Assembly (NCBI RefSeq): GCF_001975665.1
Contig: NZ_CP019419.1
Location: 124,001 to 188,000 of the forward strand
Length of the DNA: 64,000 nt
Direction: 5' to 3'
DNA from: Polaribacter reichenbachii
Lineage (GTDB): Bacteria > Bacteroidota > Bacteroidia > Flavobacteriales > Flavobacteriaceae
Shown here: positions 24,388 through 34,095 of the stretch, piece by piece
Numbering within the stretch: the stretch's first letter is position 1
Layout of the letters: the number at the start of each line of letters is the position of its first letter
Position numbers and translations under genes: made by a program
The notes under the pieces: model-generated
The model's input: only the letters and a program-made list of their open reading frames with translations
Database searches by the model: none
Told to the model about the DNA's origin: nothing

Positions 24388-26295
24388 ATGAGTAAAATAA
24401 TTGGAATCGATTTAGGAACAACGAACTCTTGTGTTTCTGTAATGGAAGGAAATGAGCCAGTTGTAATTCCTAATGCTGAAGGAAAAAGAACGACACCATC
24501 TATTGTTGCCTTTGTAGAAGGAGGAGAACGTAAAATTGGTGATCCTGCAAAAAGACAAGCAGTTACAAACCCAACAAAAACAGTTTATTCTATTAAACGT
24601 TTTATGGGTAATAAATTCTCTGAATCTTCTCAAGAAGTAAAAAGAGTACCTTACAAAGTTGTAAAGGGTGATAATGATACGCCTAGAGTAGATATTGATG
24701 GTCGTTTATATACACCTCAAGAAATTTCTGCAATGGTGTTACAAAAAATGAAAAAAACTGCAGAAGACTATTTAGGTACTGATGTATCTGCTGCTGTAAT
24801 TACTGTACCTGCTTACTTTAACGATGCACAAAGACAAGCTACAAAAGAAGCTGGTGAAATTGCTGGTTTAAAAGTAGAAAGAATTATAAATGAGCCAACT
24901 GCTGCTGCATTAGCTTATGGAATGGACAAAGCAAATGACGATAAGAAAATTGTTGTTTTTGATTTTGGTGGTGGTACACATGATGTTTCTATCTTAGAAT
25001 TAGGAGATGGAGTTTTTGAAGTATTAGCTACTGATGGAGATACGCATTTAGGTGGTGATGATGTTGATGAGAAAATCATTAACTGGTTAGCTAGCGAATT
25101 TGAAGCTGAAGAAAGTATAGATTTACGTAAAGACCCAATGGCTTTACAACGTTTAAAAGAAGCTGCAGAAAAAGCGAAGATAGAATTATCTAGTTCTTCT
25201 TCTACAGAAATTAACTTACCTTATGTTACAGCAACTGCTAGCGGACCAAAACACTTGGTAAGAACTTTATCTAGAGCTAAATTTGAGCAATTAATCGATG
25301 ATTTAATCAAAAGAACAATTGAGCCTTGTAAAACTGCATTAAAAAATGCTGATTTATCAACTTCAGAAATTGATGAAATTATCTTAGTTGGTGGTTCTAC
25401 AAGAATACCTGCAATTCAAGAAGCTGTAGAAAAATTCTTTGGTAAAGCACCAAGTAAAGGTGTAAATCCTGATGAAGTTGTTTCTTTAGGAGCTGCAATT
25501 CAAGGTGGAGTTTTAACTGGTGATGTAAAAGATGTATTGTTATTAGACGTTACACCTTTATCATTAGGTATTGAAACTATGGGTAATGTTTTTACAAAAT
25601 TAATTGATGCAAACACAACAATCCCAACAAAAAAATCTCAAGTATTTTCAACTGCTGTAGATAATCAACCTTCTGTAGAAATTCACGTTTTACAAGGAGA
25701 AAGAGCAATGGCTGCAGATAATAATACAATTGGTCGTTTCCATTTAGATGGTTTACCACCAGCACAAAGAGGAGTTCCTCAAATTGAAGTAACTTTTGAT
25801 ATTGATGCCAATGGTATTATTAAAGTTTCTGCTTTAGATAAAGGAACAAACAAGTCTCACGAGATTAGAATCGAAGCTTCTTCTGGTTTATCTGAAGAAG
25901 AAATCGAAAAAATGAAGCAAGATGCAGAAGCAAATGCTGATGCTGATAAAGCGGCTAAAGAAACTGCAGAAAAAGTAAATGGAGCTGACTCTATGATTTT
26001 TCAAACAGAAAAGCAATTAAAAGAATTTGGTGATAAATTATCTGCGGATAAAAAAGACCCAATTGAAGCTGCTTTAGTAGAATTAAAAGCTGCTCACGAA
26101 TCTAAAGACTTAGCACAAATTGATGCTGCTATGGAAAAGATTAATGAAGCTTGGAAAGTTGCCTCAGAAGAAATGTATGCTGCAGAACAAGCTGCAGGAG
26201 GAGGTAATCCTGGTGCAGAAGCTCAAGGACAACCAGAAGCTGGTGCAGACCAAGGAGATAATGTAGAAGATGTAGATTTCGAAGAAGTAAAATAA
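24388..26295 (+). CDS. dnaK: Molecular chaperone DnaK (Hsp70)
   Basis: A 635-residue Hsp70: [17 protein letters not shown] at the N-terminus, phosphate-2 motif [11 protein letters not shown], adenosine motif [13 protein letters not shown], linker [15 protein letters not shown], substrate domain and the acidic tail ending DVDFEEVK. It refolds proteins with DnaJ and GrpE, neither of which is adjacent. It is a single-gene unit: long leader with a possible sigma-54 promoter and a strong terminator about 100 bases after the stop. The gap after the gene also holds a small hairpin (ATCCTAAA/TTTAGGAT, 26338-26358). Confidence 0.98.
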   Translation: MSKIIGIDLGTTNSCVSVMEGNEPVVIPNAEGKRTTPSIVAFVEGGERKIGDPAKRQAVTNPTKTVYSIKRFMGNKFSESSQEVKRVPYKVVKGDNDTPRVDIDGRLYTPQEISAMVLQKMKKTAEDYLGTDVSAAVITVPAYFNDAQRQATKEAGEIAGLKVERIINEPTAAALAYGMDKANDDKKIVVFDFGGGTHDVSILELGDGVFEVLATDGDTHLGGDDVDEKIINWLASEFEAEESIDLRKDPMALQRLKEAAEKAKIELSSSSSTEINLPYVTATASGPKHLVRTLSRAKFEQLIDDLIKRTIEPCKTALKNADLSTSEIDEIILVGGSTRIPAIQEAVEKFFGKAPSKGVNPDEVVSLGAAIQGGVLTGDVKDVLLLDVTPLSLGIETMGNVFTKLIDANTTIPTKKSQVFSTAVDNQPSVEIHVLQGERAMAADNNTIGRFHLDGLPPAQRGVPQIEVTFDIDANGIIKVSALDKGTNKSHEIRIEASSGLSEEEIEKMKQDAEANADADKAAKETAEKVNGADSMIFQTEKQLKEFGDKLSADKKDPIEAALVELKAAHESKDLAQIDAAMEKINEAWKVASEEMYAAEQAAGGGNPGAEAQGQPEAGADQGDNVEDVDFEEVK

Positions 26296-26395
26296 GCAGA
26301 GCAACAAAGTTTCTATAGAAATTTGTGTGAATCGCTAATCCTAAACAAGTTTTAGGATCTTGAATATCACTTATCTCATTAAAAAGAGAATATTA

Positions 26396-26429
26396 AAAAA
26401 CCCATTGCAAATATTTGCAATGGGTTTTT
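26396..26429. terminator. dnaK terminator
   Basis: A perfect 34-base palindrome with arms AAAAACCCATTGCAAAT and its complement, ending in TTTTT; 100 bases after the dnaK stop. Confidence 0.88.
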
Positions 26430-26448
26430 CTATTATTAATTACTTTTG
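26414..26448 (+). promoter_or_regulatory. Promoter of LytS/LytTR operon
   Basis: TACTTTTG at 26441-26448 is a perfect TAnnTTTG -7 box, 22 bases before the ATG. TTTG at 26414-26417 lies 23 bases upstream but sits in the dnaK terminator stem, so the -33 element is less sure. Confidence 0.5.
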
Positions 26449-26470
26449 GTTCTGTTGTTTTTAAAACATT

Positions 26471-29362
26471 ATGAAAAAACTTACACTATTTCTAATTTTC
26501 AGTTTTATATTTCTTTCAATAAAACTTGAAGCTCAACATCCTGTTTTTTATCATTTAACAGAAAAAGACGGATTACCAGATATTGAGTTTTATGATATTT
26601 TAGAAGATAGCCAAGGTTTTATTTGGTTAGCTGCAGATAAAGGCCTTTTTCGTTACGATGGTAAAGTATTTAAAAACTACACACATCCAGAAAAAAGAGG
26701 ACTTTCTGTATTTGGCTTAAAAAAAGATAATAAAGGTAGAATTTGGTGTAACAATATATCTGGTCAGATTTTCTTTGTCGAAAATGATAAATTAAATCTT
26801 TTTCTAGATTTAGGAAGTGAAACAAACGGAATATTAGCTTCTTTTACGTTATATCAAAATAAAATATTGATAAATACTATGAATGGTATTTATACATACC
26901 TAAGAGATAACCCTAATGTAGAAAAGGAATTTCAAAAAGGTTTTTTAATAAAAAATAAAAAAAAGACAGATACTTTATACACCTTTATAGATAATAAAAT
27001 AATTGTATCCACAAAAGACAAAGAACCAAAAATTAAATACAATTTAGAGGCTTACAAAGAGTTAGGTTACAACAGATGGTCTATTGATTCTTATCAAAAT
27101 AAAGATTTGATATATGCTCATAATCCAAGTATGGCTAAAGTAAAACCTAAATTATTTTATCAAACTAAAAAAGAATTAAAAGAAATAAAATTACCAAAAA
27201 TATTTGATAATAATGAAATCATTAATATTTATGAGGTAAATAATCAAATTTGGTTTTGCACTTATATCGGCGTTTTTACGTATACCTTAAATAACGAAAA
27301 ATTAAAACATATAAAAACCTATTTTACAGATAAAGATGTTGGAGGGTTGTTAAAAGATAGAGATGATAATTATTGGTTTATAACTTTAAGAAACGGAATA
27401 TATATAATGCCCAATTTATATATAGAAAAATACGATATTCCAGAAGATAAAGCCAATATAAGTGCAATGTCTAAATTAGACAAAGACAAATTATTTTTAG
27501 GTTCTGTTACAGGTGATTTAGCTATACTAAATACAAAAAATGATAATTTAGATTTCCTAAAAAAAAGGTTTACAGAAAAAATATATGCCATAGATCAAAA
27601 CAAAGAAAATGTATTTTTAAGCTTTAATAATTTCTCATATGTTTATGATAAGAAAAACAAGCAGTTTTCCAGAAATGATTTTTTAAAAAACGCTAAAGAT
27701 TTAATTGTTTTAGATAATAACCATATCCTTAACGCATTACACAATACTGCCAGAATTACCAATATTTACACAAAAAAAAGAAAAGATTTAAGAAAAACTA
27801 GAGCCTACACTACTCATTATAGCCAAAAGAAAGAAATATTTGTAGGTTACGTAGATGGGGTAGAAAAGCATATTGAAAATAAAGATGGTGTAAAATTAAA
27901 GTTTAAAAACAAACCAATAATAGCTATAGATATAGATGAAACTAATAATGATATTATTTGGATATCTACATTAAAAGATGGAATAATTGGTATTAAAAAT
28001 AATAAACCTATATTTAATTATACTGTTAAAAATGGCTTGCTTTCTAACCAAGCCGGTAAAATAAAAGGTGATGGTATTTTTCTTTGGGTTACCACAGACA
28101 AAGGATTACAATTATTAAATACTGAAACTGAAAAATTTAAAAACATTACGATAAAAGATGGTTTAAACTCGTTTAATATTTCAGAAATAATTCCGTTTAA
28201 AAATCAAATTTATTTTAGTTCTAATAAAGGCTTATTTAAAATTGATAAAGGAAAGGTTTTTATCACCAGAAAAATTTTAGATTTCTTTTTTACATCCATT
28301 TTTATCAATGATAAAAAAGTGGTAGAGAAAGAAAAATATGAGCTAAAATTCGAAGAAAAAAAAATAAAAATAAACTTTCAAACTAATGGGTTTTTAGGTG
28401 ATAATGATATTATTTATTCCTATAAATTATTAGATGATTCTATTGATAATAATTGGAATAATATTGAAAAAGGAGTAAATCAAATTACATTTAACAATTT
28501 AGCACCTGGTAATTATATTATTAAAATTAAAGCAACCAGATTAAGTGCAGAAAAAGAATCTATTGTAAAAAACATAACACTAAATATAAAAGCCCCTTAT
28601 TACAAACAAATCTGGTTTATGTTTTTAATGCCAATTTTATTATTTGGTATATTTTGGTTTATAATTTCAAAAAATCTTAGAAAAAAACAAAAAATACAAA
28701 AACAAACTTTAGAAAAAGAAAGAATGCAAAAAGAGCTTATCACCTCTAAATTAGAAACTTTACAATCACAAATGAATCCTCATTTTACGTTTAATGCATT
28801 AAATTCTATACAAAACTTAGTATTAAAAGGCCAAAAACAAGACGCTTATAATTACCTCACAAAATTTTCATCATTGTTAAGAGAAAATTTAATGTTAAGC
28901 TCAAAGAGTTTTGTTTATTTTGATGAAGAATTATCAATCATAAAAAAATATTTAGAATTAGAGAAATTAAGATTTAAAGAGGGATTTGCCTATAAAATAA
29001 CTGGAGCAGAGCTCATAGATAATGTAAAAATACCAACTATGATTATTCAACCTTTTATAGAAAATGCCATAAATCACGGCTTGTTGCATAAAACAGATGG
29101 TATTGGAAAAATTGAAATTGAATTTTATTTAGAAGATACTTTAAAATGTATCATTATTGATAATGGTATAGGAATTGAAGCTGCAACTACAATAAACAAC
29201 AAAAGAAATAATACTAAAAAATCTTTTTCTACAAAATCAATAAGTAGTAAACTAAAAATTTTGAAAGATTATTATAAAACAGATATTGGTTACACTTTTG
29301 AAAAATTGAAGAGCGGAACCAAAGTAATTTTAAAAATACCATACACTTTTTCTGATGACTAA
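26471..29362 (+). CDS. LytS-type sensor histidine kinase with reg_prop beta-propeller
   Basis: A 963-residue membrane kinase: signal peptide, then a periplasmic reg_prop-type propeller (first blade LTEKDGLPDIEFYDILEDSQG; blades continue to about residue 600), a Y_Y_Y-like Ig domain (about 620-705), one membrane helix (about 714-734) and a His_kinase/HATPase pair. The phospho-acceptor is H771 in QSQMNPHFTFNALNSIQNL; the ATP-binding N box is PFIENAINHGLLHK. Such sensors usually detect extracellular carbohydrates or cell-envelope signals. The next gene overlaps by 8 bases and is its cognate regulator. Confidence 0.93.
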   Translation: MKKLTLFLIFSFIFLSIKLEAQHPVFYHLTEKDGLPDIEFYDILEDSQGFIWLAADKGLFRYDGKVFKNYTHPEKRGLSVFGLKKDNKGRIWCNNISGQIFFVENDKLNLFLDLGSETNGILASFTLYQNKILINTMNGIYTYLRDNPNVEKEFQKGFLIKNKKKTDTLYTFIDNKIIVSTKDKEPKIKYNLEAYKELGYNRWSIDSYQNKDLIYAHNPSMAKVKPKLFYQTKKELKEIKLPKIFDNNEIINIYEVNNQIWFCTYIGVFTYTLNNEKLKHIKTYFTDKDVGGLLKDRDDNYWFITLRNGIYIMPNLYIEKYDIPEDKANISAMSKLDKDKLFLGSVTGDLAILNTKNDNLDFLKKRFTEKIYAIDQNKENVFLSFNNFSYVYDKKNKQFSRNDFLKNAKDLIVLDNNHILNALHNTARITNIYTKKRKDLRKTRAYTTHYSQKKEIFVGYVDGVEKHIENKDGVKLKFKNKPIIAIDIDETNNDIIWISTLKDGIIGIKNNKPIFNYTVKNGLLSNQAGKIKGDGIFLWVTTDKGLQLLNTETEKFKNITIKDGLNSFNISEIIPFKNQIYFSSNKGLFKIDKGKVFITRKILDFFFTSIFINDKKVVEKEKYELKFEEKKIKINFQTNGFLGDNDIIYSYKLLDDSIDNNWNNIEKGVNQITFNNLAPGNYIIKIKATRLSAEKESIVKNITLNIKAPYYKQIWFMFLMPILLFGIFWFIISKNLRKKQKIQKQTLEKERMQKELITSKLETLQSQMNPHFTFNALNSIQNLVLKGQKQDAYNYLTKFSSLLRENLMLSSKSFVYFDEELSIIKKYLELEKLRFKEGFAYKITGAELIDNVKIPTMIIQPFIENAINHGLLHKTDGIGKIEIEFYLEDTLKCIIIDNGIGIEAATTINNKRNNTKKSFSTKSISSKLKILKDYYKTDIGYTFEKLKSGTKVILKIPYTFSDD

Positions 29363-30095
29363 TATTAAAGCCATACTTGTTGATGATGAAATTAATGCGA
29401 GAGAAAACTTACGTTTTTTGTTAAATGATTTTTGTACCAACATAAATATTTTAGCAGAAGCCTCTAATGTAAATGATGCAGTTTTATTAATAAAAGCTCA
29501 CAAACCAGATGTTGTTTTTTTAGACATACAAATGCCGCAGAAAAATGGTTTTCAGTTATTAGAAGAATTCGACGAAATTAACTTTCAAGTAATATTCGTT
29601 ACTGCTTACGATAATTATGCTATTAGAGCATTTCAAGTTGCAGCATTAGATTATTTATTAAAACCAATAGATGTAGATTTACTTAAAGAAGCTATTGGTA
29701 AAGTAGAAAAAAACATAAACAACTACAACTCTATTCATCGTTATAAATTATTAGAAGAAAAGAATAAAAAATTAGCTATACCTTATAAAAATGATTATGT
29801 TATTGTAAAAGTAAACAACATTTTGTGTATCGAAGCAGATAGAATGTATTCTAAAATACATATGTTAGATGATAAAACTTTTTTAGTTACCAAAAAACTA
29901 AGTTATTATGAAAACCTGTTTTTGGATGACAATAGCTTTGTTAGATCTCATAGATCTTGGATAATTAACATCAATAAAATTAAAACATATTCAAAAAAAG
30001 ATAGAGAAGCTATATTAATTAACAACGTTAAAATACCAATTAGTAGAGGCTATAAAGAAGATTTTGAAGACTCATTTTCAAATCGCATTCACTAA
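29355..30095 (+). CDS. LytTR family response regulator
   Basis: A 246-residue regulator: receiver domain (residues 1-120) with acidic pair D10-D11, phospho-acceptor D57 in VVFLDIQMP, T84-like FVTAYD and K in LLKPID; then a LytTR DNA-binding domain (about 140-240) with RMYSKIHMLDDKTFLVTKKLSYYE and FVRSHRSWIININKI. It overlaps the sensor gene by 8 bases, so the two are translated together. Target sites are not evident nearby. Confidence 0.95.
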   Translation: MTNIKAILVDDEINARENLRFLLNDFCTNINILAEASNVNDAVLLIKAHKPDVVFLDIQMPQKNGFQLLEEFDEINFQVIFVTAYDNYAIRAFQVAALDYLLKPIDVDLLKEAIGKVEKNINNYNSIHRYKLLEEKNKKLAIPYKNDYVIVKVNNILCIEADRMYSKIHMLDDKTFLVTKKLSYYENLFLDDNSFVRSHRSWIININKIKTYSKKDREAILINNVKIPISRGYKEDFEDSFSNRIH

Positions 30096-30183
30096 AAATT
30101 TAAGTATATTTCTTAAAAATTAAATTCGGAAAGTATTATTTACAGTTGGGAAAGTATTACATTTTTAACACTCATAAAACAAT

Positions 30184-30288
30184 TATTTTTGTAAAAAAAA
30201 TTGAATACATAGATTTTTTGAATATTCTATTGGGGGATAGCTTATTTAAAATGATAACCGAATTGTTACTTAACGATTCGGTTTTTTT
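30184..30288 (+). ncRNA. Candidate small RNA (promoter-to-terminator unit)
   Basis: In the 300-base gap after the LytTR gene, a perfect -7 box TATTTTTG (30184-30191) is followed about 65 bases later by a strong terminator: AACCGAATTGTTA / TAACGATTCGGTT stem (30256-30283, one T-G pair) and a T-run to 30288. The interval has no start-codon-led ORF, but contains the G-run ATTGGGGGATAG. A transcript of about 90 nt is predicted. It could also be a truncated leader of the next gene. Similarity to known flavobacterial RNA motifs cannot be tested here. Confidence 0.4.
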
Positions 30289-30333
30289 GTTTAAAAAAGA
30301 AAACAAATCGATTTAAGAAGATATCAATTAATA

Positions 30334-30364
30334 ACGCAATCATTAATTTAATTGCGTATTTTTT
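30334..30364 (+). terminator. Second hairpin terminator in the LytTR-phosphoesterase gap
   Basis: Stem ACGCAAT / ATTGCGT (30334-30340 and 30351-30357), AT-rich loop, then ATTTTTTT-like run. Together with the unit at 30184-30288 and the promoter at 30369 it fills the 300-base region without a protein gene. Confidence 0.6.
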
Positions 30365-30368
30365 GATA

Positions 30369-30376
30369 TATATTTG
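30369..30376 (+). promoter_or_regulatory. -7 box of metallophosphoesterase gene
   Basis: TATATTTG, a perfect consensus -7 box, 19 bases before ATG 30396 and directly after the second hairpin. It rules out an ATG-like upstream extension beginning at 30363. Confidence 0.6.
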
Positions 30377-30395
30377 TTATCGAAAATGCAAAAAA

Positions 30396-31283
30396 ATGAA
30401 AAAACTAATCCTATTATTTGTTACAGTAATAACAATTAAATTTTGTATAAAACCAAAAGATAATTCGTTTAAAATTGGTGTAATTTCTGATTGCCAATAT
30501 TGTAATTGCGAAATAAAATGGGATAGATATTACAAAAAATCTCCACAAAGATTAAAAAAAGCAGTTGCTACGTTAAATAAAGACTCCTTAAGTTACACTA
30601 TTCATTTAGGCGATTTTATTGATCAAAAAATGGCTAGTTTAGATAGCATACTACCAACTTGGAACAATTTAAAATCTAAATCTTATCACGTTTTAGGAAA
30701 CCATGACTTTGATGTTGGTGAGGCAAACAAAAATAAAATTATTGCTAAACTAAATTTAAAAGAAAGGTACTATAGCTTCACCAAAAATGATTGGAGATTT
30801 ATAGTTTTAGATGGCAATGATTTAAGTTTTTATGGTGCAATTTCTTCGGATAAGAAACAGCAAACAGACTCATTATTCAATCTTTTAAAAGACAAAAACT
30901 TGCCTTATCTAAAAAAATATAATGGTGCTTTAAGTAACACACAATTAAAGTGGATAAAATCTGAATTAGATTTGGCTGTTAAAGAAAACCAGAAAGTCGG
31001 CTTTTACTGCCACTTTCCTATTTACCCTATAGATCAGCATAATATCTGGAATAGAGAGCAATTTTTATCGCTAATAAAACCTTATAAAAACGTAAAGTTA
31101 TATTTTAATGGCCATAATCATGCTGGTGCTTATGAAATAGTTGACAATGTACATTACCTTACTTTTAAAGGAATGGTAGATACAGAAAATACTTCTGCTT
31201 TTGCCAAAGTAAAATTCGACAAAGACACTGTTTTTGTTGAAGGTTTTGAGAGAGAACCGTCTAGGAAATTAGTGATTCAATAA
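30396..31283 (+). CDS. Mn-dependent ADP-ribose/CDP-alcohol diphosphatase-like metallophosphoesterase
   Basis: A 295-residue calcineurin-like phosphoesterase. The first motif, GVISDCQYCNCE with D32 and Q34, plus RYYKKSPQRLKKAV is the signature of the ADPRibase-Mn (ADPRM) subgroup, which hydrolyses ADP-ribose, CDP-alcohols and cyclic ADP-ribose. Other metal motifs: HLGDFID (D73), LGNHDF (N102, H103), CHFPIYP and FNGHNHAGAY. An N-terminal hydrophobic segment (LILLFVTVITIKFC) points to export or membrane anchoring; the C17 context is not a canonical lipobox. A protein of unknown function starts at the next base. Confidence 0.82.
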   Translation: MKKLILLFVTVITIKFCIKPKDNSFKIGVISDCQYCNCEIKWDRYYKKSPQRLKKAVATLNKDSLSYTIHLGDFIDQKMASLDSILPTWNNLKSKSYHVLGNHDFDVGEANKNKIIAKLNLKERYYSFTKNDWRFIVLDGNDLSFYGAISSDKKQQTDSLFNLLKDKNLPYLKKYNGALSNTQLKWIKSELDLAVKENQKVGFYCHFPIYPIDQHNIWNREQFLSLIKPYKNVKLYFNGHNHAGAYEIVDNVHYLTFKGMVDTENTSAFAKVKFDKDTVFVEGFEREPSRKLVIQ

Positions 31284-31817
31284 ATGCTTTCATCAAAAAA
31301 ATACAATTCGACCAACTTTTTTAAACACACTTTCTGTGAATTTCAACAAATTGATGACTTTAAGTTTCCAGAAAATTCAAACTATAAAAGTAAATCAGAT
31401 AGTCTTTATTATTATACCAAAGAAGGTGTTTACAGAAAATCGAATCATTGGGGAAGAGTTGCCAATTGCAGATGGAAATTAATTGCTGATAATAATTACA
31501 AAAATCAAAATATAGTAACTGCTTTTGCAAAATGGACAGGCTTTTATCCTATTAATTCATCAGAAAAATTCTTTTTTATTTCTGTTGATTTTAAGAAAAA
31601 AACAGCTAAAATTCAATCTGAAAAAGAAGCTACAAAACACTTTTTATTTACCTACTCAGAAGCACAAAAAAGAATAAAACAGATAAATAATTTACTGAAA
31701 GAGAATAAATGGGCAACTTATTTTGATTTACCAATCAAAGATTTACGTTTTAAAATAATATCTAAAATTATTTCTTCGGATAACACTGTAGAAGAAATTA
31801 AAAGAAAATTGAAATAA
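31284..31817 (+). CDS. Hypothetical protein paired with ADPRM-like gene
   Basis: A 177-residue soluble protein that I do not recognise. The centre has a Trp/Arg-rich strand region (GVYRKSNHWGRVANCRWKL) and FAKWTGFYP, followed by strands FFFISVDFKKKTAKIQ and a helical C-terminus. There is no signal peptide, so the product is probably cytoplasmic, unlike the phosphoesterase upstream. The ATG follows the preceding stop with no gap, so the genes are cotranscribed and probably translationally coupled. Confidence 0.65.
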   Translation: MLSSKKYNSTNFFKHTFCEFQQIDDFKFPENSNYKSKSDSLYYYTKEGVYRKSNHWGRVANCRWKLIADNNYKNQNIVTAFAKWTGFYPINSSEKFFFISVDFKKKTAKIQSEKEATKHFLFTYSEAQKRIKQINNLLKENKWATYFDLPIKDLRFKIISKIISSDNTVEEIKRKLK

Positions 31818-31840
31818 TTCTAAGACTATAAAATTACCTT

Positions 31841-32659
31841 TTAGTCATTATTTAAAACCGCAACAATTCTTAAAGGACCACCAGAACCACCTTCAATTTT
31901 CATAGGCAAAGCCATAATATCAAAGTTTTTAGTTGGTAGTTTCTCTAAATTCATAAGATTTTCGAAAGCAGGAATATTTTCTGAAAGCAATAATACATGT
32001 GTTTTAAATAGCTTAGACTGCCCATAATCTATACTTGGTGTATCTAAACCAATAGATTTTATAGACCTATTTTCAATAAGCCATTTTGCAGCTTCAGGAG
32101 ATAATCCTGGAAAATGTAAGTCTTTTACAGCTTCCTCTCCTCGCTCTTCAGTTCCTAAATATTTCTTTTTATCAGCATAATATTTAGAATGCCCTGTTTG
32201 TAATAAGATAATACTTCCATCAGGAATTTGCATTTTTTCTGAAGTTTCCCAGTCTAAAAAATCTTGAATCGTAATTAAATAATCTACATTATTAAGGGCT
32301 TTTTTAGAAACATCTACTTTTATAGCTTTACCCACTAAGTTTTCTAAAGGAATTTGATCTACAGTATGTTTATCTTTTGCAAAATGAATTGGAGCATCTA
32401 TATGTGTACCTCCATGTTCTGCAGTTTCAAAATTATTTGCAGCATAAAAATAGCCATTATCTGTTTCTCCTTTTGCCACAACTTCTAACTCAAATTCTTT
32501 TGCTGTAACCCAATAGATACTTTCTCTAGAAAAAGAATGTGTTAAGTCTATTAATTTTTTATTTTTAAAAATATCAACGTTATTAAAATCTTTCTCTTTA
32601 GTAGCAGAACAAGAAAAAAATATCATTGCATTAAGAATTAAAAAGAAGATTTTTTTCAT
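31841..32659 (-). CDS. Cyclase-family lipoprotein (kynurenine-formamidase-like fold)
   Basis: A 272-residue member of the cyclase (Cyclase_2/KynB-like) superfamily of metal-dependent amidohydrolases. The metal motif HxGTHxDxPxHF is complete: H82, H86, D88 and H92 in AEHGGTHIDAPIHF; the later IDLTH start, LLQTGHS and GLDTPSIDYG segments also fit. It has a lipoprotein signal (FFSC, C17), which is unusual for a formamidase. The substrate is unknown; a role in opening N-formylkynurenine can be imagined because kynurenine genes are in the window, but they are 10 kb away. Confidence 0.8.
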   Translation of the reverse strand: MKKIFFLILNAMIFFSCSATKEKDFNNVDIFKNKKLIDLTHSFSRESIYWVTAKEFELEVVAKGETDNGYFYAANNFETAEHGGTHIDAPIHFAKDKHTVDQIPLENLVGKAIKVDVSKKALNNVDYLITIQDFLDWETSEKMQIPDGSIILLQTGHSKYYADKKKYLGTEERGEEAVKDLHFPGLSPEAAKWLIENRSIKSIGLDTPSIDYGQSKLFKTHVLLLSENIPAFENLMNLEKLPTKNFDIMALPMKIEGGSGGPLRIVAVLNND

Positions 32660-32688
32660 AATATTTTATTTAACATACTGGTTTAGAC

Positions 32689-32696
32689 AAAAATAA
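32689..32696 (-). promoter_or_regulatory. -7 box of cyclase lipoprotein gene
   Basis: Plus-strand CAAAAATA reads TATTTTTG on the minus strand, 29 bases before the start codon. No clear -33 element. Confidence 0.45.
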
Positions 32697-32805
32697 CACA
32701 AATTTTATATTATAACTACTATTCATCTAAACAGACTTTTAAGTTAAAGTATTTCTTTAAATTTGCTATTAAATTTATATCCATTTCTATTCCTAAAAAT
32801 CAAAT

Positions 32806-34095
32806 ATGAATATTCCACAGTCAAGTTTTCCTAGAGTCGTAATTATTGGTGGTGGTTTTGCAGGTTTGGCTGCAGCAAAAGGTTTAGAAAAACAAGAATT
32901 ACAAGTTGTTTTAATAGACAAACACAATTATCATACTTTTCAGCCTTTGTTATATCAAGTTGCAACTGGTGGTTTAGAGCCAGATTCTATTGCTTTTCCG
33001 TTAAGAAAACGTTTTAACGATGTTGAGAACTTTTATTTTAGATTGGCTAATGTTATTAAAATTAATCCTGATAAAAACGGAATTGAAACTTCTATTGGTA
33101 ATATAGATTATGACGAATTAATTATTGCGACAGGTTCTACAACCAACTTTTTTGGAAACACGAACATTCAAAAGCATACAATGGAAATGAAATCTGTACC
33201 TCAATCTTTAAACATTAGAAGTTTAATTTTAGAAAATTTTGAGGAAGCTCTTTTAACATCAAACTTAGAAGAAAGAAAAGCTTTAATGAACTTTGTAATT
33301 GTTGGTGGTGGACCAACAGGTGTAGAATTGGCAGGTGCTTTAGCAGAAATGAAAAAAGGTATTTTACCTAAAGATTATCCTGATTTAGACATTAGGCAAA
33401 TGCACATTAACTTAATACAAAGTTCTGGTGAAATCTTAAAAGGAATGAGCGCAAAAGCTTCTGAAAAAGCAGAAGATTTTTTAATTAAATTAGGCGTAAA
33501 TGTTTGGAAAAACTTGCGTGTTTTAGATTATGATGGAAAAGTTGTAACCACGAATGGCGAAGATAACTTTAGAGCAGAAACCGTTATTTGGGCTGCTGGT
33601 GTTAAAGGAGAAATGGTAGATGGTTTACAAGCTGAATGTGTTATAGAGCGTGCTGCAAGAATTAAAGTTAACGAATTTAATCAAGTTGTAAATCATCCTA
33701 ATATTTATGCAATTGGTGATATTGCTTGTATGGCATCTAAAGAAAATCCTTATGGGCATCCAATGATGGCACAACCTGCAATTCAACAAGGTAAATTATT
33801 AGCAAAAAACATTTTGGCTAAATTGGCTAACAAAAAACAGAACGCTTTTATCTATAATGATAAAGGTTCTATGGCTACAATTGGTAGAAATAAAGCTGTT
33901 GTAGATTTACCAAAATGGAAATTTCAAGGAGTTTTTGCTTGGTTTGTTTGGATGTTTGTACATCTATTTTCTTTAATTGGTTTTAGAAACAGAGCTATTG
34001 TATTTTTAAATTGGGTTTATAATTACATTCGTTTTGATAGAGAAACTCGATTAATTATTCGTCCTTTTAAAAAGAAACATAGTGCAAATTCATAA
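32806..34095 (+). CDS. ndh: Type II NADH dehydrogenase (NDH-2)
   Basis: A 429-residue FAD enzyme that passes electrons from NADH to menaquinone without pumping protons. FAD motif VIIGGGFAGLAAAKGL near residue 13, YHTFQPLLYQVATGGLEPD (quinone-side signature), NADH motif VVGGGPTGVELAGAL and the second FAD motif IYAIGDIACM. The C-terminal region GVFAWFVWMFVHLFSLIGFRNRA is a membrane-binding segment. Full length for the family. The LytTR gene downstream overlaps it by 14 bases. Confidence 0.92.
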   Translation: MNIPQSSFPRVVIIGGGFAGLAAAKGLEKQELQVVLIDKHNYHTFQPLLYQVATGGLEPDSIAFPLRKRFNDVENFYFRLANVIKINPDKNGIETSIGNIDYDELIIATGSTTNFFGNTNIQKHTMEMKSVPQSLNIRSLILENFEEALLTSNLEERKALMNFVIVGGGPTGVELAGALAEMKKGILPKDYPDLDIRQMHINLIQSSGEILKGMSAKASEKAEDFLIKLGVNVWKNLRVLDYDGKVVTTNGEDNFRAETVIWAAGVKGEMVDGLQAECVIERAARIKVNEFNQVVNHPNIYAIGDIACMASKENPYGHPMMAQPAIQQGKLLAKNILAKLANKKQNAFIYNDKGSMATIGRNKAVVDLPKWKFQGVFAWFVWMFVHLFSLIGFRNRAIVFLNWVYNYIRFDRETRLIIRPFKKKHSANS

